Shown here: one piece after another, positions 1 through 8,008 of the stretch | Layout of the letters: every line of letters starts with the position of its first letter | How positions within the stretch are numbered: position 1 is the first letter of the stretch | Origin: UBA6921 sp031370545 | GTDB taxonomy: Bacteria; Pseudomonadota; Gammaproteobacteria; SG8-11 | DNA: 19,758 nt | Assembly (NCBI GenBank): GCA_031370545.1 | Contig: JANMQQ010000408.1 | Location: 1 to 19,758, forward strand | Direction: 5' to 3' | The notes under the pieces: generated by a model | What the model was told of the DNA's origin: nothing | What the model saw: the letters and a program-made list of their open reading frames with translations, nothing else | Databases searched by the model: none | Position numbers and translations under genes: made by a program

Positions 1-595
1 ATGGTTCATGTCTCAAATAGAGATATTTTTCGGTCCGGCCAGTGACTTTGACGATGCTCGTGATTCAGCCATTCCAGAAGACTACAACCAATGCGTACAA
101 CATTTCTTGATGGAAAAAGGGGTTACATCTTCTATCGCTTGGGACGAACACATTCGACGAATGCAGAGCCGTTGGCTAGTATCTTGTTGGACCGAAATTA
201 GCGACCCTGATGACGATCATCTTCTTTGGCACAGATACGCAGGTGGAGAACACGGCGTTGGTATAACGCTGCGATACGGCTTATTGCGAGACCTATTTCA
301 GCATGTGCAAAAGGATGACCCAGACACCGAGGGGTTCTTTTCAGGTTACGTTTCCTATAAACATCCCCTTAAGATTGCACCATTCAACAAACGCCGAATA
401 TTTCGTAATGAGAAAGAAATCCGGTTCGTTTTGCGATCAGCCATTCTGCCTTACAGGAGAATTGGAATCGCTGATCTCAAATCTGAAATCGGAATTCGCA
501 TCTCCCCCGAAGCATCCCTATCCCACCACGATGCGATAAAAGACGCATGGTTACGCTTTGGTGGGGAGAATCGGATACACATAGCAGGCGAGTAA
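1..595 (+). CDS. DUF2971-like protein, 5' end outside window
   Basis: The reading frame is open to the left edge of the window, so the ATG at 8 is probably internal and the N-terminus is missing. Visible are a SDFDDARDS segment near the start, matching the FNDPFD-type segment of DUF2971 proteins, and a central SCWTE...LLWHRYAGG..GVGI stretch, matching the CW...LW..Y....GV.I core of that family. About 195 residues are present up to the TAA stop. DUF2971 proteins are poorly characterised and often sit in accessory regions. The gene converges on epmA with only 45 bp between stops, and its base composition is visibly more A/T-rich than the genes to its right, which hints at acquisition. The family assignment rests on motif recognition only. 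Confidence 0.6.
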   Translation, partial: WFMSQIEIFFGPASDFDDARDSAIPEDYNQCVQHFLMEKGVTSSIAWDEHIRRMQSRWLVSCWTEISDPDDDHLLWHRYAGGEHGVGITLRYGLLRDLFQHVQKDDPDTEGFFSGYVSYKHPLKIAPFNKRRIFRNEKEIRFVLRSAILPYRRIGIADLKSEIGIRISPEASLSHHDAIKDAWLRFGGENRIHIAGE

Positions 596-640
596 CAACC
601 GGGACGCGATAAAGTAGTCCGTTCCCGCGTACATAGAACA

Positions 641-1624
641 TCACGCCCGCTCAACCGGAAACGCCATCACTTCCCCAACACCACGCACTCCCACCGCCAG
701 CATCACCAATCTGTCAAAACCCAGCGCCACACCCGCGCACGGCGGCAGGCCCGCTTCCAATGCGGCGAGTAAAAGCTCGTCCACCGGCACATCACGCAGG
801 CCGAGTTGTTGACGACGCGCGCGATCAGTTTCAAAACGTCGACGTTGTTCGACGACGTCAGTCAGTTCGTGGAAGCCGTTCGCCAGTTCAATGCCGTTAA
901 TGAATAGTTCAAAGCGTTCGGCCACATCCGGAGGGCCGACGCGCACACGCGCCAATGCGGCCTGGCTGGCGGGGTAGTCGTACACCAGCGAGGGGCCGTG
1001 CTGCCCGAGCAGCGGTTGCACGACGTGCGACATCAGCAAGTCCAGCCAGGCGTCGCGCTCTTCGCCAAGACCGGGCACGTCGGAAATACCACGCTCACGT
1101 GCGCAGGTGCGTAAACGGGCAACGTCGGCGGTGTGCACGTTGTCGACACCTGCAAAACGTTTGAAGGCTTCGGCGTAGGTCAGGCGTTCGGTGGGCGCGA
1201 GTGTGATGTGTTCGCCGAGCACGGTGGCTACGTACTCTTCCACTTCGTCCATCAATGCGGTGGCGTCGTAGTGCGGGCGGTACCACTCGAGCATGGTGAA
1301 TTCGGGATTGTGGTGTGTTCCGGACTCGCCTTGTCGAAAGGTTTTGCAGATTTGATAAATCGCGCCGCTGTCAGAGGCCAGCAAGCGCTTCATCGCGAAT
1401 TCGGGCGAGGTGTGTAAATACAACACCCGGCCCTTAGGCGCACCTGGACCACGATACACCGTTGCGAAACTTTCCAGATGCACGTCGGTGTTCGCGGCGG
1501 CCGATAACACCGGGGTGTCGACTTCCAGCACGTCGCGCGTCGAAAAAAAAGCGCGGGTGCTTTGCAGCATCCGCGCTCGGGTTCGTAGTGTTTCGATTTT
1601 GGCAGCGGGGTACCAATCAACCAT
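641..1624 (-). CDS. epmA: EF-P--(R)-beta-lysine ligase EpmA (PoxA/GenX/YjeA)
   Basis: 327 residues, close to the 325 of E. coli EpmA. EpmA is a lysyl-tRNA synthetase paralogue that lacks the anticodon-binding domain and attaches (R)-beta-lysine to the conserved lysine of EF-P. The protein begins directly with the class II catalytic core. Motif 2 is at about residues 72-116 (TSPEFAMKRLL, then FRQGE and HNPEFTMLEWYR), the substrate-pocket segment NGIELANGFHEL is at 243-254, and motif 3 GVALGFDRLVML is at 298-309. The ATG overlaps the efp stop codon (TAATG), so it is probably co-transcribed and translationally coupled with its own substrate gene. The divergent epmB supplies the beta-lysine. No defects are seen. 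Confidence 0.95.
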   Translation of the reverse strand: MVDWYPAAKIETLRTRARMLQSTRAFFSTRDVLEVDTPVLSAAANTDVHLESFATVYRGPGAPKGRVLYLHTSPEFAMKRLLASDSGAIYQICKTFRQGESGTHHNPEFTMLEWYRPHYDATALMDEVEEYVATVLGEHITLAPTERLTYAEAFKRFAGVDNVHTADVARLRTCARERGISDVPGLGEERDAWLDLLMSHVVQPLLGQHGPSLVYDYPASQAALARVRVGPPDVAERFELFINGIELANGFHELTDVVEQRRRFETDRARRQQLGLRDVPVDELLLAALEAGLPPCAGVALGFDRLVMLAVGVRGVGEVMAFPVERA

Positions 1625-2193
1625 TATTCTTTTACCCTGCCGATGTATTCACCGGTGCGGGTGTCGACTTTAAGCAGCTCGCCGTTTTCGATGAACAGCG
1701 GCACGCGCACAACGGCGCCGGTTTCGAGCTTGGCGGGTTTGCCACCACCACCGGCGGTGTCGCCACGCAGGCCGGGATCGGTCTCGACCACGCGCAGAAC
1801 GACGGTGTTGGGCGGCGTTACGGCCATCGGCACGCCGTTGTACAACGTCATGATGCACATGTCCTGCTCTTTGAGCCACTTGGCGGAGTCGCCCACCGCT
1901 TGTGCATCCGCACCCATTTGTTCAAACGTTTCGGGATGCATGAAGTTCCACACTTCGCCGTCGCTGTAGAGATATTGCATATCGGTGTCGACAACATCCG
2001 CGCCTTCCAGCGAATCATTGGCCTTGAAGGTTTTTTCCAGCACCCGTCCGGTTTTCAGATTGCGCATTTTCACGCGGTTGAAAGCCTGGCCTTTGCCGGG
2101 CTTGACCATTTCATTTTCGATGATGGTGCAGGGATAGCCGTCGTGCATTACTTTCAATCCGGGCTTCCAATCGTTGGTGCCGTATGTAGCCAT
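1624..2193 (-). CDS. efp: Elongation factor P
   Basis: 189 residues (E. coli EF-P 188). EF-P binds ribosomes stalled at polyproline stretches and stimulates peptide-bond formation. The modified lysine is exactly at position 34 in the loop MVKPGKGQAF, the site beta-lysylated by EpmA/EpmB. The C-terminal GEYIGRV is typical. The frame stays open for 17 codons upstream to an ATG at 2244. The start at 2193 is chosen because it begins MATYGTNDWKPG like the family, puts the modified lysine at residue 34, and has a GAGG Shine-Dalgarno 5 nt upstream. It is first in a two-gene operon with epmA and divergent from epmB across 89 bp. Confidence 0.96.
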   Translation of the reverse strand: MATYGTNDWKPGLKVMHDGYPCTIIENEMVKPGKGQAFNRVKMRNLKTGRVLEKTFKANDSLEGADVVDTDMQYLYSDGEVWNFMHPETFEQMGADAQAVGDSAKWLKEQDMCIMTLYNGVPMAVTPPNTVVLRVVETDPGLRGDTAGGGGKPAKLETGAVVRVPLFIENGELLKVDTRTGEYIGRVKE

Positions 2194-2198
2194 GTGTG

Positions 2199-2202
2199 CC
2201 TC
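2199..2202 (-). promoter_or_regulatory. Shine-Dalgarno site of efp
   Basis: GAGG on the minus strand, 5 nt upstream of the ATG at 2193. It decides between this start and the longer open frame from 2244. Confidence 0.7.
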
Positions 2203-2272
2203 GTTCTGGGAAGATTCGCACTGCTGTGAATGTGTCGATGCCACCGATGTTTCGGCGGGTCAAAATTGGAGT

Positions 2273-2277
2273 GGAAG
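2273..2277 (+). promoter_or_regulatory. Shine-Dalgarno site of epmB
   Basis: GGAAG 5 nt before the ATG at 2283. It supports that start over the open frame beginning at 2196, which would overlap the efp promoter region. Confidence 0.6.
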
Positions 2278-2282
2278 TTTAC

Positions 2283-3308
2283 ATGAAGCCTCTGACCGCG
2301 TCATCCTGGCGCCCCGCGCCGTGGCAAGCCGAGCTTGCGCGCGCCGTGAAAGACCCGGCCGAATTGCTGCGCATGTTGGAGCTCGGCGACGATTTGCTCC
2401 CGCAGGCGCGTCGCGCCGCCGAGCTATTTCCGCTGCGGGTACCGCGCAGTTTTGTCGCACGCATGCGCAAGGGCGATGCACTTGATCCGCTGCTGCTCCA
2501 GGTTTTACCGTTGGGCCGTGAGCTCGAAGATATTCCAAATTTCTCCACTGATCCGGTCGGTGATCTGGCGGCGATGACCGTGCCCGGCGTGCTACACAAA
2601 TATCACGGTCGCGTGTTGTTGGTGCTCACCGGCGCGTGCGCGGTGCACTGCCGCTATTGTTTCCGGCGTCATTTTCCTTACAGCGAAGCGAACCCCGCAA
2701 CCGATCATTGGAATGCAGCGTTGGATTACATTCGTGCCGACGATTCGATCAGCGAAGTGATTCTTTCTGGCGGCGACCCGCTCGCACTCAGCGACGCACG
2801 TCTCTCCGCACTGGTAGCGCAGCTCGACACTATTCCGCACCTGCAACGGTTACGCATTCATACGCGGGTGCCGGTGGTGTTACCGCAGCGCGTCGATGAC
2901 GCATTGCTGCACTGGATGTCGGCCACACGACTCGCCGTCGTCGTCGTGCTGCACATTAATCACGCCAATGAACTGGACGATGCAACGCGTGCTGCGTTCA
3001 TCCAACTTGAACTCACGGGCGCACGTTTATACAACCAGGCGGTGTTACTGCGCGGCATTAACGATCACGCCCAGACCTTGCAGGAATTAAGTGAAGCTTT
3101 GTTCACCGCGCGCGTGATGCCTTATTACTTGCACCTGCTCGACCGCGTGTCGGGTGCTGCGCATTTTGATGTTGCCGAGCTACGTGCCCAACAACTCATG
3201 GATGAAGTTCACACCCGGCTCCCAGGTTATCTGGTGCCACGGTTAGTTCGCGAGCAGGCGACGGCTCCGTACAAAACTCCTGTGCCGACGATCCCAATCT
3301 CGACATGA
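2283..3308 (+). CDS. epmB: EF-P-specific lysine 2,3-aminomutase EpmB (YjeK)
   Basis: 341 residues (E. coli EpmB 342). This radical-SAM, PLP-dependent enzyme converts (S)-alpha-lysine to (R)-beta-lysine, the donor used by EpmA to modify EF-P. The 4Fe-4S ligands are C119, C123 and C126 in the CxxxCxxC motif CAVHCRYC, followed by FRRHFPY. The SAM-contacting LSGGDPLAL segment lies further on, and K331 in APYKTPV near the C-terminus fits the PLP-binding lysine. The start at 2283 is chosen for its GGAAG ribosome site and the family length; the frame is open for 29 more codons upstream. It is divergent from efp-epmA, so all three genes of the pathway lie within 2.7 kb. The hydroxylase gene epmC is not in view. 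Confidence 0.95.
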   Translation: MKPLTASSWRPAPWQAELARAVKDPAELLRMLELGDDLLPQARRAAELFPLRVPRSFVARMRKGDALDPLLLQVLPLGRELEDIPNFSTDPVGDLAAMTVPGVLHKYHGRVLLVLTGACAVHCRYCFRRHFPYSEANPATDHWNAALDYIRADDSISEVILSGGDPLALSDARLSALVAQLDTIPHLQRLRIHTRVPVVLPQRVDDALLHWMSATRLAVVVVLHINHANELDDATRAAFIQLELTGARLYNQAVLLRGINDHAQTLQELSEALFTARVMPYYLHLLDRVSGAAHFDVAELRAQQLMDEVHTRLPGYLVPRLVREQATAPYKTPVPTIPIST

Positions 3309-3436
3309 TGCGTGTTTCTGTTTTTCTTCATGAACATTTAAGCTTCATCCCCGGGTAGTCGATATACGACCGTGCGTGCCAAATAAAATTTCCGCGGCGG
3401 TGCGGTGTGGCCCAGCTTATATAGAGAGAGCAACGG

Positions 3437-5368
3437 GTGTCCCAAAGCGAGTTACCTATCGGAATATTGCGTACTCCGGAACAACAAGACGCCGGGCTGA
3501 CCGGCTTCGATCCGCGACCAAGCCATATTGAAAAATGGATTAACGGACTGCCACGCGCCGACATCGGCGAGATGGCCCGTCTGGTGTACAAGGGCCTGCA
3601 CGAACTCAATCGCGTTAAAGTGCCAGATTCTGACCGTTTGCTGATTGCCGAGATGTTCCGCGAGCCGGTGCATCATCTGGCGATGACATTGAAAAAACAT
3701 TACATCGGCCTGCCCTTTCCGCTTGCGCGCAAGAAGCAGCGCGTTGCATTGCTAGCACGCGAACTGCAAGGCGAGATGGCCATCGCCTACAAGATCATCA
3801 TCAACAGCAAACTTGCAGACGGCGTGTCGCGTCTCGACAATAAAACCGTGAGCCAGTCTGTGCATCGCGCCATGTTTTATTTGAGCCAGGTATTGTTGCG
3901 CTGTTACCAGATTTATATTCCGCCGCCAAACAACGTGTGGTGCGAAATCCACCGCCTTTACCTTTATGCGCAGGAAACTAATCTGCACACTATTGTGGTG
4001 AAAAATCAGATTGGGGAGCACAGCTTCGATTCCACCATTACCAGTCTTTACAAGCAGGTGGTGCTGCTGTCACTGGCGGGCCCCTATCGGCTGCGGCAAA
4101 GTGAAATCGAAACCATCAACACCATGCTGGTCGATTGGGAGCATTTCGCCACCATCAATGTGATCACCGATCCGGAACAGCAAACTGGTATGTGCTCACT
4201 CAATCTCAACGGCGATGATCCGCCGGGCTACCTCACGCTGTGCAGTGACCTGAACATCAACTTGTGTCGAGTGCTCGACACAGCGCCATTGGTCGAAACT
4301 GTCGGTCAGCACATCATGGCGGGCATTCCAGTGCATGCACCGGGTGCCTTGGGCCGCGCAAACAAACTCAGTGTTGAGCTGTTGCGTCGTCTGGTGCTCA
4401 CCTGGGGCGGCATGGCGAAACGTAATTTTTCGCGCGCGGTGAAAAGCAGTAATATTCTGGTGACGCTGGGCTTGAGCGCAACGCACTATTTCATCCACGG
4501 CGCGCTGCAACAAGAAGCGCAAAATCTCGTCGACGCAGTCGATAACGCTCCGCCCGACACACCCACAGCGCCAGCGCCAGCGATCAGTCTCGATCTACTC
4601 CCGCTGGACAGCCCGCTAGGCGACGGCACGGTAGGCAAACATGTTTACGCCAAGGCGCGCTTCACCGGAAAACCGGTTTACAGCGTGTCAAATCCAGACA
4701 CCTCCAATAAGGATGTATGGAACCGGCTGTCGAAATTACCGGTGTCATGTTACGACCCCAACAGCGGTGTCGATATCCCGCCTCCCACCGATATCGACGC
4801 AGGCGGAACCCACGCACGCTATGATTTTCATGTGTGCAGCACGGTCAACGAAAGTGCGGGCGGCTTTTGCCTGGTGTGGTTGCCGATGGAAGGTTCGGTC
4901 AACGCAGGCTTGAGCGCGCTGGTGGGCGAGCTGATCGGCATGCAGGAAATGGATGAGCCAAACAAAAGTCGCTGGAGTGTTGGCGTAGTACGTTGGATGA
5001 AAAGCCGCGACGGCAAACAACTGGAATTGGGAATTCAAAAACTGGCACCTTATGCCATCGCCGCTGCGGTGCGTCAGGAACGCACGGCGAAGGCGCGCGA
5101 ATTTCAGCGCGCGCTGGTGTTACCCGAAATTAAAACCGCTGATCAGCCGGTGACACTCATCGCGCCCAACTTGTATAACACCGGTGACACGCTGGCGCTG
5201 GGTATCGACAGCGACAAGAAAAGTATTCAGATCACTAAAGTGCTGGAAACCACCGGCGCATTTGCACATTTTCAATTTAAAGACTCAAAGAAGCCAGAAC
5301 GCGCACGCGACGCGGGGAATGAAGACGAATCGAAGTGGAATTTCGATAATGTTTGGTCGTCTCTTTAA
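3437..5368 (+). CDS. Large PilZ-like putative c-di-GMP effector (643 aa)
   Basis: GTG start with an AGAGAG ribosome site 6 nt upstream; a TAG lies in frame five codons earlier, so no longer start exists. The N-terminal two thirds look mostly helical (LPRADIGEMARLVYKGLHELNR near 38-59). RNFSR at 329-333 resembles a PilZ RxxxR arginine motif and is followed by LVTLGLSATH. Residues 370-390 form a proline/alanine-rich linker. A C-terminal domain carries NESAGG (471-476, fitting PilZ [D/N]xSxxG), GELIGM (497-502) and QKLAP (534-538). I recall this layout from gammaproteobacterial PilZ-domain proteins of unknown role. The product at 9075-10886 is a paralogue, and fimX lies next downstream. c-di-GMP binding is inferred: the two motif halves are about 140 residues apart, which is atypical. 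No signal peptide or membrane segment is seen. Confidence 0.6.
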   Translation: MSQSELPIGILRTPEQQDAGLTGFDPRPSHIEKWINGLPRADIGEMARLVYKGLHELNRVKVPDSDRLLIAEMFREPVHHLAMTLKKHYIGLPFPLARKKQRVALLARELQGEMAIAYKIIINSKLADGVSRLDNKTVSQSVHRAMFYLSQVLLRCYQIYIPPPNNVWCEIHRLYLYAQETNLHTIVVKNQIGEHSFDSTITSLYKQVVLLSLAGPYRLRQSEIETINTMLVDWEHFATINVITDPEQQTGMCSLNLNGDDPPGYLTLCSDLNINLCRVLDTAPLVETVGQHIMAGIPVHAPGALGRANKLSVELLRRLVLTWGGMAKRNFSRAVKSSNILVTLGLSATHYFIHGALQQEAQNLVDAVDNAPPDTPTAPAPAISLDLLPLDSPLGDGTVGKHVYAKARFTGKPVYSVSNPDTSNKDVWNRLSKLPVSCYDPNSGVDIPPPTDIDAGGTHARYDFHVCSTVNESAGGFCLVWLPMEGSVNAGLSALVGELIGMQEMDEPNKSRWSVGVVRWMKSRDGKQLELGIQKLAPYAIAAAVRQERTAKAREFQRALVLPEIKTADQPVTLIAPNLYNTGDTLALGIDSDKKSIQITKVLETTGAFAHFQFKDSKKPERARDAGNEDESKWNFDNVWSSL

Positions 5369-5371
5369 TAA

Positions 5372-5525
5372 GCCTATCTCAATAGGGCAGACCGAGTCGG
5401 GCGGTCGAGGCACCCGACCGGCAAGGCGCGCGGAGGCGACATAGCCTAAGCTATGGCAACGACGCGCAACGCCGCCGGACGGGATACATCGGCCGTCCGG
5501 CGACCGATGTCCTATTGAGATAGGC
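5372..5525. mobile_element. 154-bp palindromic MITE-like element
   Basis: Perfect 15-bp terminal inverted repeats GCCTATCTCAATAGG at 5372-5386 and 5511-5525 bound a sequence that is itself nearly a palindrome. Inside are hairpin arms GTCGGG/CCCGAC (5396-5401, 5413-5418), CATAG/CTATG at the centre (5440-5444, 5451-5455) and a 9-bp stem GCCGGACGG/CCGTCCGGC (5474-5482, 5493-5501). It starts 3 nt after the stop codon of the upstream PilZ-like gene and encodes no protein. No clear target-site duplication is visible. It could act as a transcript-stabilising or attenuating structure between the PilZ-like gene and fimX. Non-autonomous transposition is inferred from the terminal repeats only. Confidence 0.7.
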
Positions 5526-5630
5526 GCTAAGCTAAACTAACCATGCAACCGAAATTACGTTGATCAACCGCATTCCGAATTAACGATTGCCAGGCGACCG
5601 GTCGCGCATCGCGAGTGTGAGGGAAAACAG

Positions 5631-7718
5631 ATGACAAAAAACGAAAAAGTCATTCGACTGCTGACCATCAAAGAGTCTTCCAACGAAGCGGAAGCGATCT
5701 CCAGCATGATGCGCAATGCGGGTTATGCGATTCGTTCGTCGAACGTGGAAGACAGCGAAGATTTACAGGAAGCGCTGGCGCAGCAAAACTGGGATCTGGT
5801 CATCGCCTCGCAAGATTTGCCTGCATTTAGCGCGACCGATGTGCTGGACGTTATCAAGCAGGCGGGTAAAGACGTGCCGGTTATCATCACCGCTGCACAA
5901 TATGACGATGCCATTGCAACCGAACTGCTGCGCGCTGGCGCACGCGATTTGATTCCCGAGACAAACTCCGAATTATTATTGCTGGTGATCGCACGCGAGT
6001 TGAATGATCTGGAAGAACGCCGCGGCCACCGCAGCGCCAAAACCATGTACCGCGAAAGCGAACGCCGCAATCGTTCGTTGATGGACAGCTCGCGTGACGC
6101 CATCGCGTACATCCACGAAGGCATGCACATTTATACCAATGCAACCTATCTTGAAATGTTTGGCTATGCCGAAGCCGACGACGTGGAAGGCATTCCGATC
6201 ATGGACTTGATCGCGCCGGACAATCACCAGCAGTTCAAAGGCATCTTGCGCCAGTTAAACGCGGGCGAAACGCCGGAAGGCGATGTCGACATGACGCTGG
6301 TGCGCAGCGACGGCAAAAAATTTCCCGGCGTGCTGGTGTTCGCACCCGCCAGCATCGAAGGCGAGCCTTGCACCCAAGTGCTGATCCGTGGCAAGTCGGA
6401 TAACAAAGAACTCGAAAAAGAACTCGACACCTTGCGTCGTCAAGATCTGCTCACCGGCTTGTTCAACCGCAATCACTTTTTGGAGCAACTGGAAGCCGCC
6501 ATCAAAACCGCGACCAACGAAAACGCCAGCAAAAGCAGCGCGTTGATTTATCTGGAACCGGACGAATTCAAGCAGATTACCGAATCCATCGGCATTGCGG
6601 CCGGCGATCTGGTGCTGAGCGACATGGCCGGGGTGATTAAAAATAATATCGGCCCGACCGACGTGGCGGCACGTTTTGCGGGTGAGATTTTTACGATTCT
6701 GGTTAACGAAGCCGATGTCAGCAAGGTGAAAAAGCTTGCCGAAAAGCTGCTCAAAGCCATCGAAGGAAATATTTTCGAACTGGAAAACCAGTCGATCACC
6801 ACCACGTGCAGCATTGGCGTTGCGCAGATTACTGAAACCTCCAGCGATGCAAAAAAAGTATTGGCGCATGCCGACATGGCCTGCAAGCAAGTCAAGTCCG
6901 GTGGCGGTAACCAGATTCACATTCACACTGTGGCGGATGAGAAAGCCAGCAACGAGCGTGACCTGGGCTGGATTCAACGCATCAAAACCGCGCTGGAAAA
7001 AGATCGCTTCCGACTGGTTTACCAACCCATCGTCAGCCTGCATGCCGAACCCGGCGAACGTTACGAAGTGTTGTTGCGCATGCTCGACGAGCAGAACAAA
7101 GACATCCCACCCGGGGAATTTCTGGCACTGGCCGAACGCGCCGGGTTAATGCCCGACATCGACCGCTGGGTCACCAAGCAGTCCGTAAAAATGTTGACCA
7201 CCAAGCGCAATACCAGTGCTCAACAAACACAACTGTTCATCAAGCTGTCGCACGATTCGATCAAAGACCAGACGTTCCTGGTCTGGGTCAGCAAGTTATT
7301 GAAAGCCGCGCGTCTGCACGGCGCCAGCCTGATTTTTGAATCCAGCGAGTCGTCGGTGTTGAGCGCACTGAAAGAAACCAAGCTGTTCATCAACGGGCTG
7401 AAACAACTGCACTGCGAGTTCGCTATTGATCACGTCGGCAGCGAAACCCAGTCATTCAGCTATCTCAAACATTTAGACGTTAAATATCTAAAGATCGACG
7501 GTTCGCACATTGCCACACTTGCGACCAATGAAAAGAGCCGCGACATCCTCAAAATGGTCACCGACATCGCACGCGCGGAAAACAAGCAGACCATCGCCGA
7601 GCATGTGCAGGATGCAAACAGTCTGGCGGTGTTGTGGCAAAGCGGTGTGAATTTTATTCAAGGCTATTACCTGCAAAAGCCTGACAACGCGATGTCGTAC
7701 GATTTCACAGGCGGGTAG
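5631..7718 (+). CDS. fimX: FimX-like REC-PAS-GGDEF-EAL type IV pilus regulator
   Basis: 695 residues, near the 691 I recall for P. aeruginosa FimX, with the same domain order. A receiver-like domain (about 6-128) has Ser60 where the phospho-acceptor Asp would be. PAS is at about 138-255. The GGDEF domain (about 268-430) has its signature degraded to AGEIF (350-354). The EAL domain (about 445-690) has YQPI (464-467), then EVL (479-481) instead of EAL, IKLS (537-540) where NLS is usual, and DHVG (600-603) instead of DDFG. FimX is a catalytically inactive c-di-GMP receptor that acts at the cell pole with PilZ and PilB in pilus assembly and twitching; the EVL variant and domain plan match it. GAGGG 7 nt before the ATG supports the start. 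It ends in a convergent terminator shared with htpX. Confidence 0.85.
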   Translation: MTKNEKVIRLLTIKESSNEAEAISSMMRNAGYAIRSSNVEDSEDLQEALAQQNWDLVIASQDLPAFSATDVLDVIKQAGKDVPVIITAAQYDDAIATELLRAGARDLIPETNSELLLLVIARELNDLEERRGHRSAKTMYRESERRNRSLMDSSRDAIAYIHEGMHIYTNATYLEMFGYAEADDVEGIPIMDLIAPDNHQQFKGILRQLNAGETPEGDVDMTLVRSDGKKFPGVLVFAPASIEGEPCTQVLIRGKSDNKELEKELDTLRRQDLLTGLFNRNHFLEQLEAAIKTATNENASKSSALIYLEPDEFKQITESIGIAAGDLVLSDMAGVIKNNIGPTDVAARFAGEIFTILVNEADVSKVKKLAEKLLKAIEGNIFELENQSITTTCSIGVAQITETSSDAKKVLAHADMACKQVKSGGGNQIHIHTVADEKASNERDLGWIQRIKTALEKDRFRLVYQPIVSLHAEPGERYEVLLRMLDEQNKDIPPGEFLALAERAGLMPDIDRWVTKQSVKMLTTKRNTSAQQTQLFIKLSHDSIKDQTFLVWVSKLLKAARLHGASLIFESSESSVLSALKETKLFINGLKQLHCEFAIDHVGSETQSFSYLKHLDVKYLKIDGSHIATLATNEKSRDILKMVTDIARAENKQTIAEHVQDANSLAVLWQSGVNFIQGYYLQKPDNAMSYDFTGG

Positions 7719-7837
7719 ATTTCGGCGCTCCGGCCGCTTCACGATATAGTCAAGACTAACTCCTACCGACCTTCCCTTCCGCGCGGATTTTTCTGCGTTG
7801 AACCGCATGAGCCCAACGAATTCCCTTTTTAAGGCAA

Positions 7838-7904
7838 CGTAGCGTGCGCCATGCGCACGACGTTCGCGCGGGGGAATAGCATCGTGCGCGCAGCGCACGC
7901 TACG
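7838..7904. repeat. REP-like palindrome
   Basis: Twelve-bp perfect inverted arms CGTAGCGTGCGC (7838-7849) and GCGCACGCTACG (7893-7904) enclose a second, inner pair TGCGCACGA (7852-7860) and TCGTGCGCG (7882-7890, one mismatch). The arrangement and the GTAGCGTGCGC core resemble repetitive extragenic palindromes common between gammaproteobacterial genes. It lies between the fimX stop and the terminator, so it may stabilise the 3' end of the fimX transcript. Confidence 0.65.
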
Positions 7905-7955
7905 CGCTGCAGCTACCAAGCTCACTCCATTGCTGACTATCAGAAAACGCCCAAT

Positions 7956-7991
7956 AAAAAGGCCGCATTGAATTTTCAATGCGGCCTTTTT
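7956..7991. terminator. Bidirectional intrinsic terminator of fimX and htpX
   Basis: A GC-rich stem GGCCGCATTGAA/TTCAATGCGGCC with a TT loop is flanked by AAAAA on the left and TTTTT on the right, giving a 17-bp perfect inverted repeat. Both strands end in a T-run, so it can terminate the convergent fimX (plus) and htpX (minus) transcripts. Confidence 0.93.
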
Positions 7992-8008
7992 GTTGGTGAT
8001 GCACCTAC

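Larger units (their letters stand above)
2194..2282. promoter_or_regulatory. Divergent efp / epmB promoter region
   Basis: These 89 bp separate the chosen starts of efp (minus) and epmB (plus), so both promoters are expected here or within the neighbouring 5' coding ends. On the minus strand a TTGACC hexamer (2258-2263) could be a -35 box, but at 17 nt spacing the -10 would be CATCGA, a poor match. I see no convincing -10 on either strand. The region is inferred from gene layout rather than from clear boxes. Confidence 0.4.

Noticed and set aside
1462..2229. 255-codon plus-strand open frame across epmA and efp.
   Set aside because: Antisense shadow of two well-identified genes, without family similarity.
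6255..7043. 262-codon minus-strand open frame inside fimX.
   Set aside because: Antisense shadow of the PAS and GGDEF regions of fimX, with no ribosome site or family features.
5631..7718. FimX-like protein as an active diguanylate cyclase or phosphodiesterase.
   Set aside because: GGDEF is reduced to AGEIF, and several EAL metal-site residues are changed (EVL, IKLS, DHVG), so a receptor role is more likely than catalysis.
7488..7979. Minus-strand open frame spanning the fimX end, the REP-like palindrome and the terminator.
   Set aside because: It would start inside the terminator stem and run antisense through fimX.
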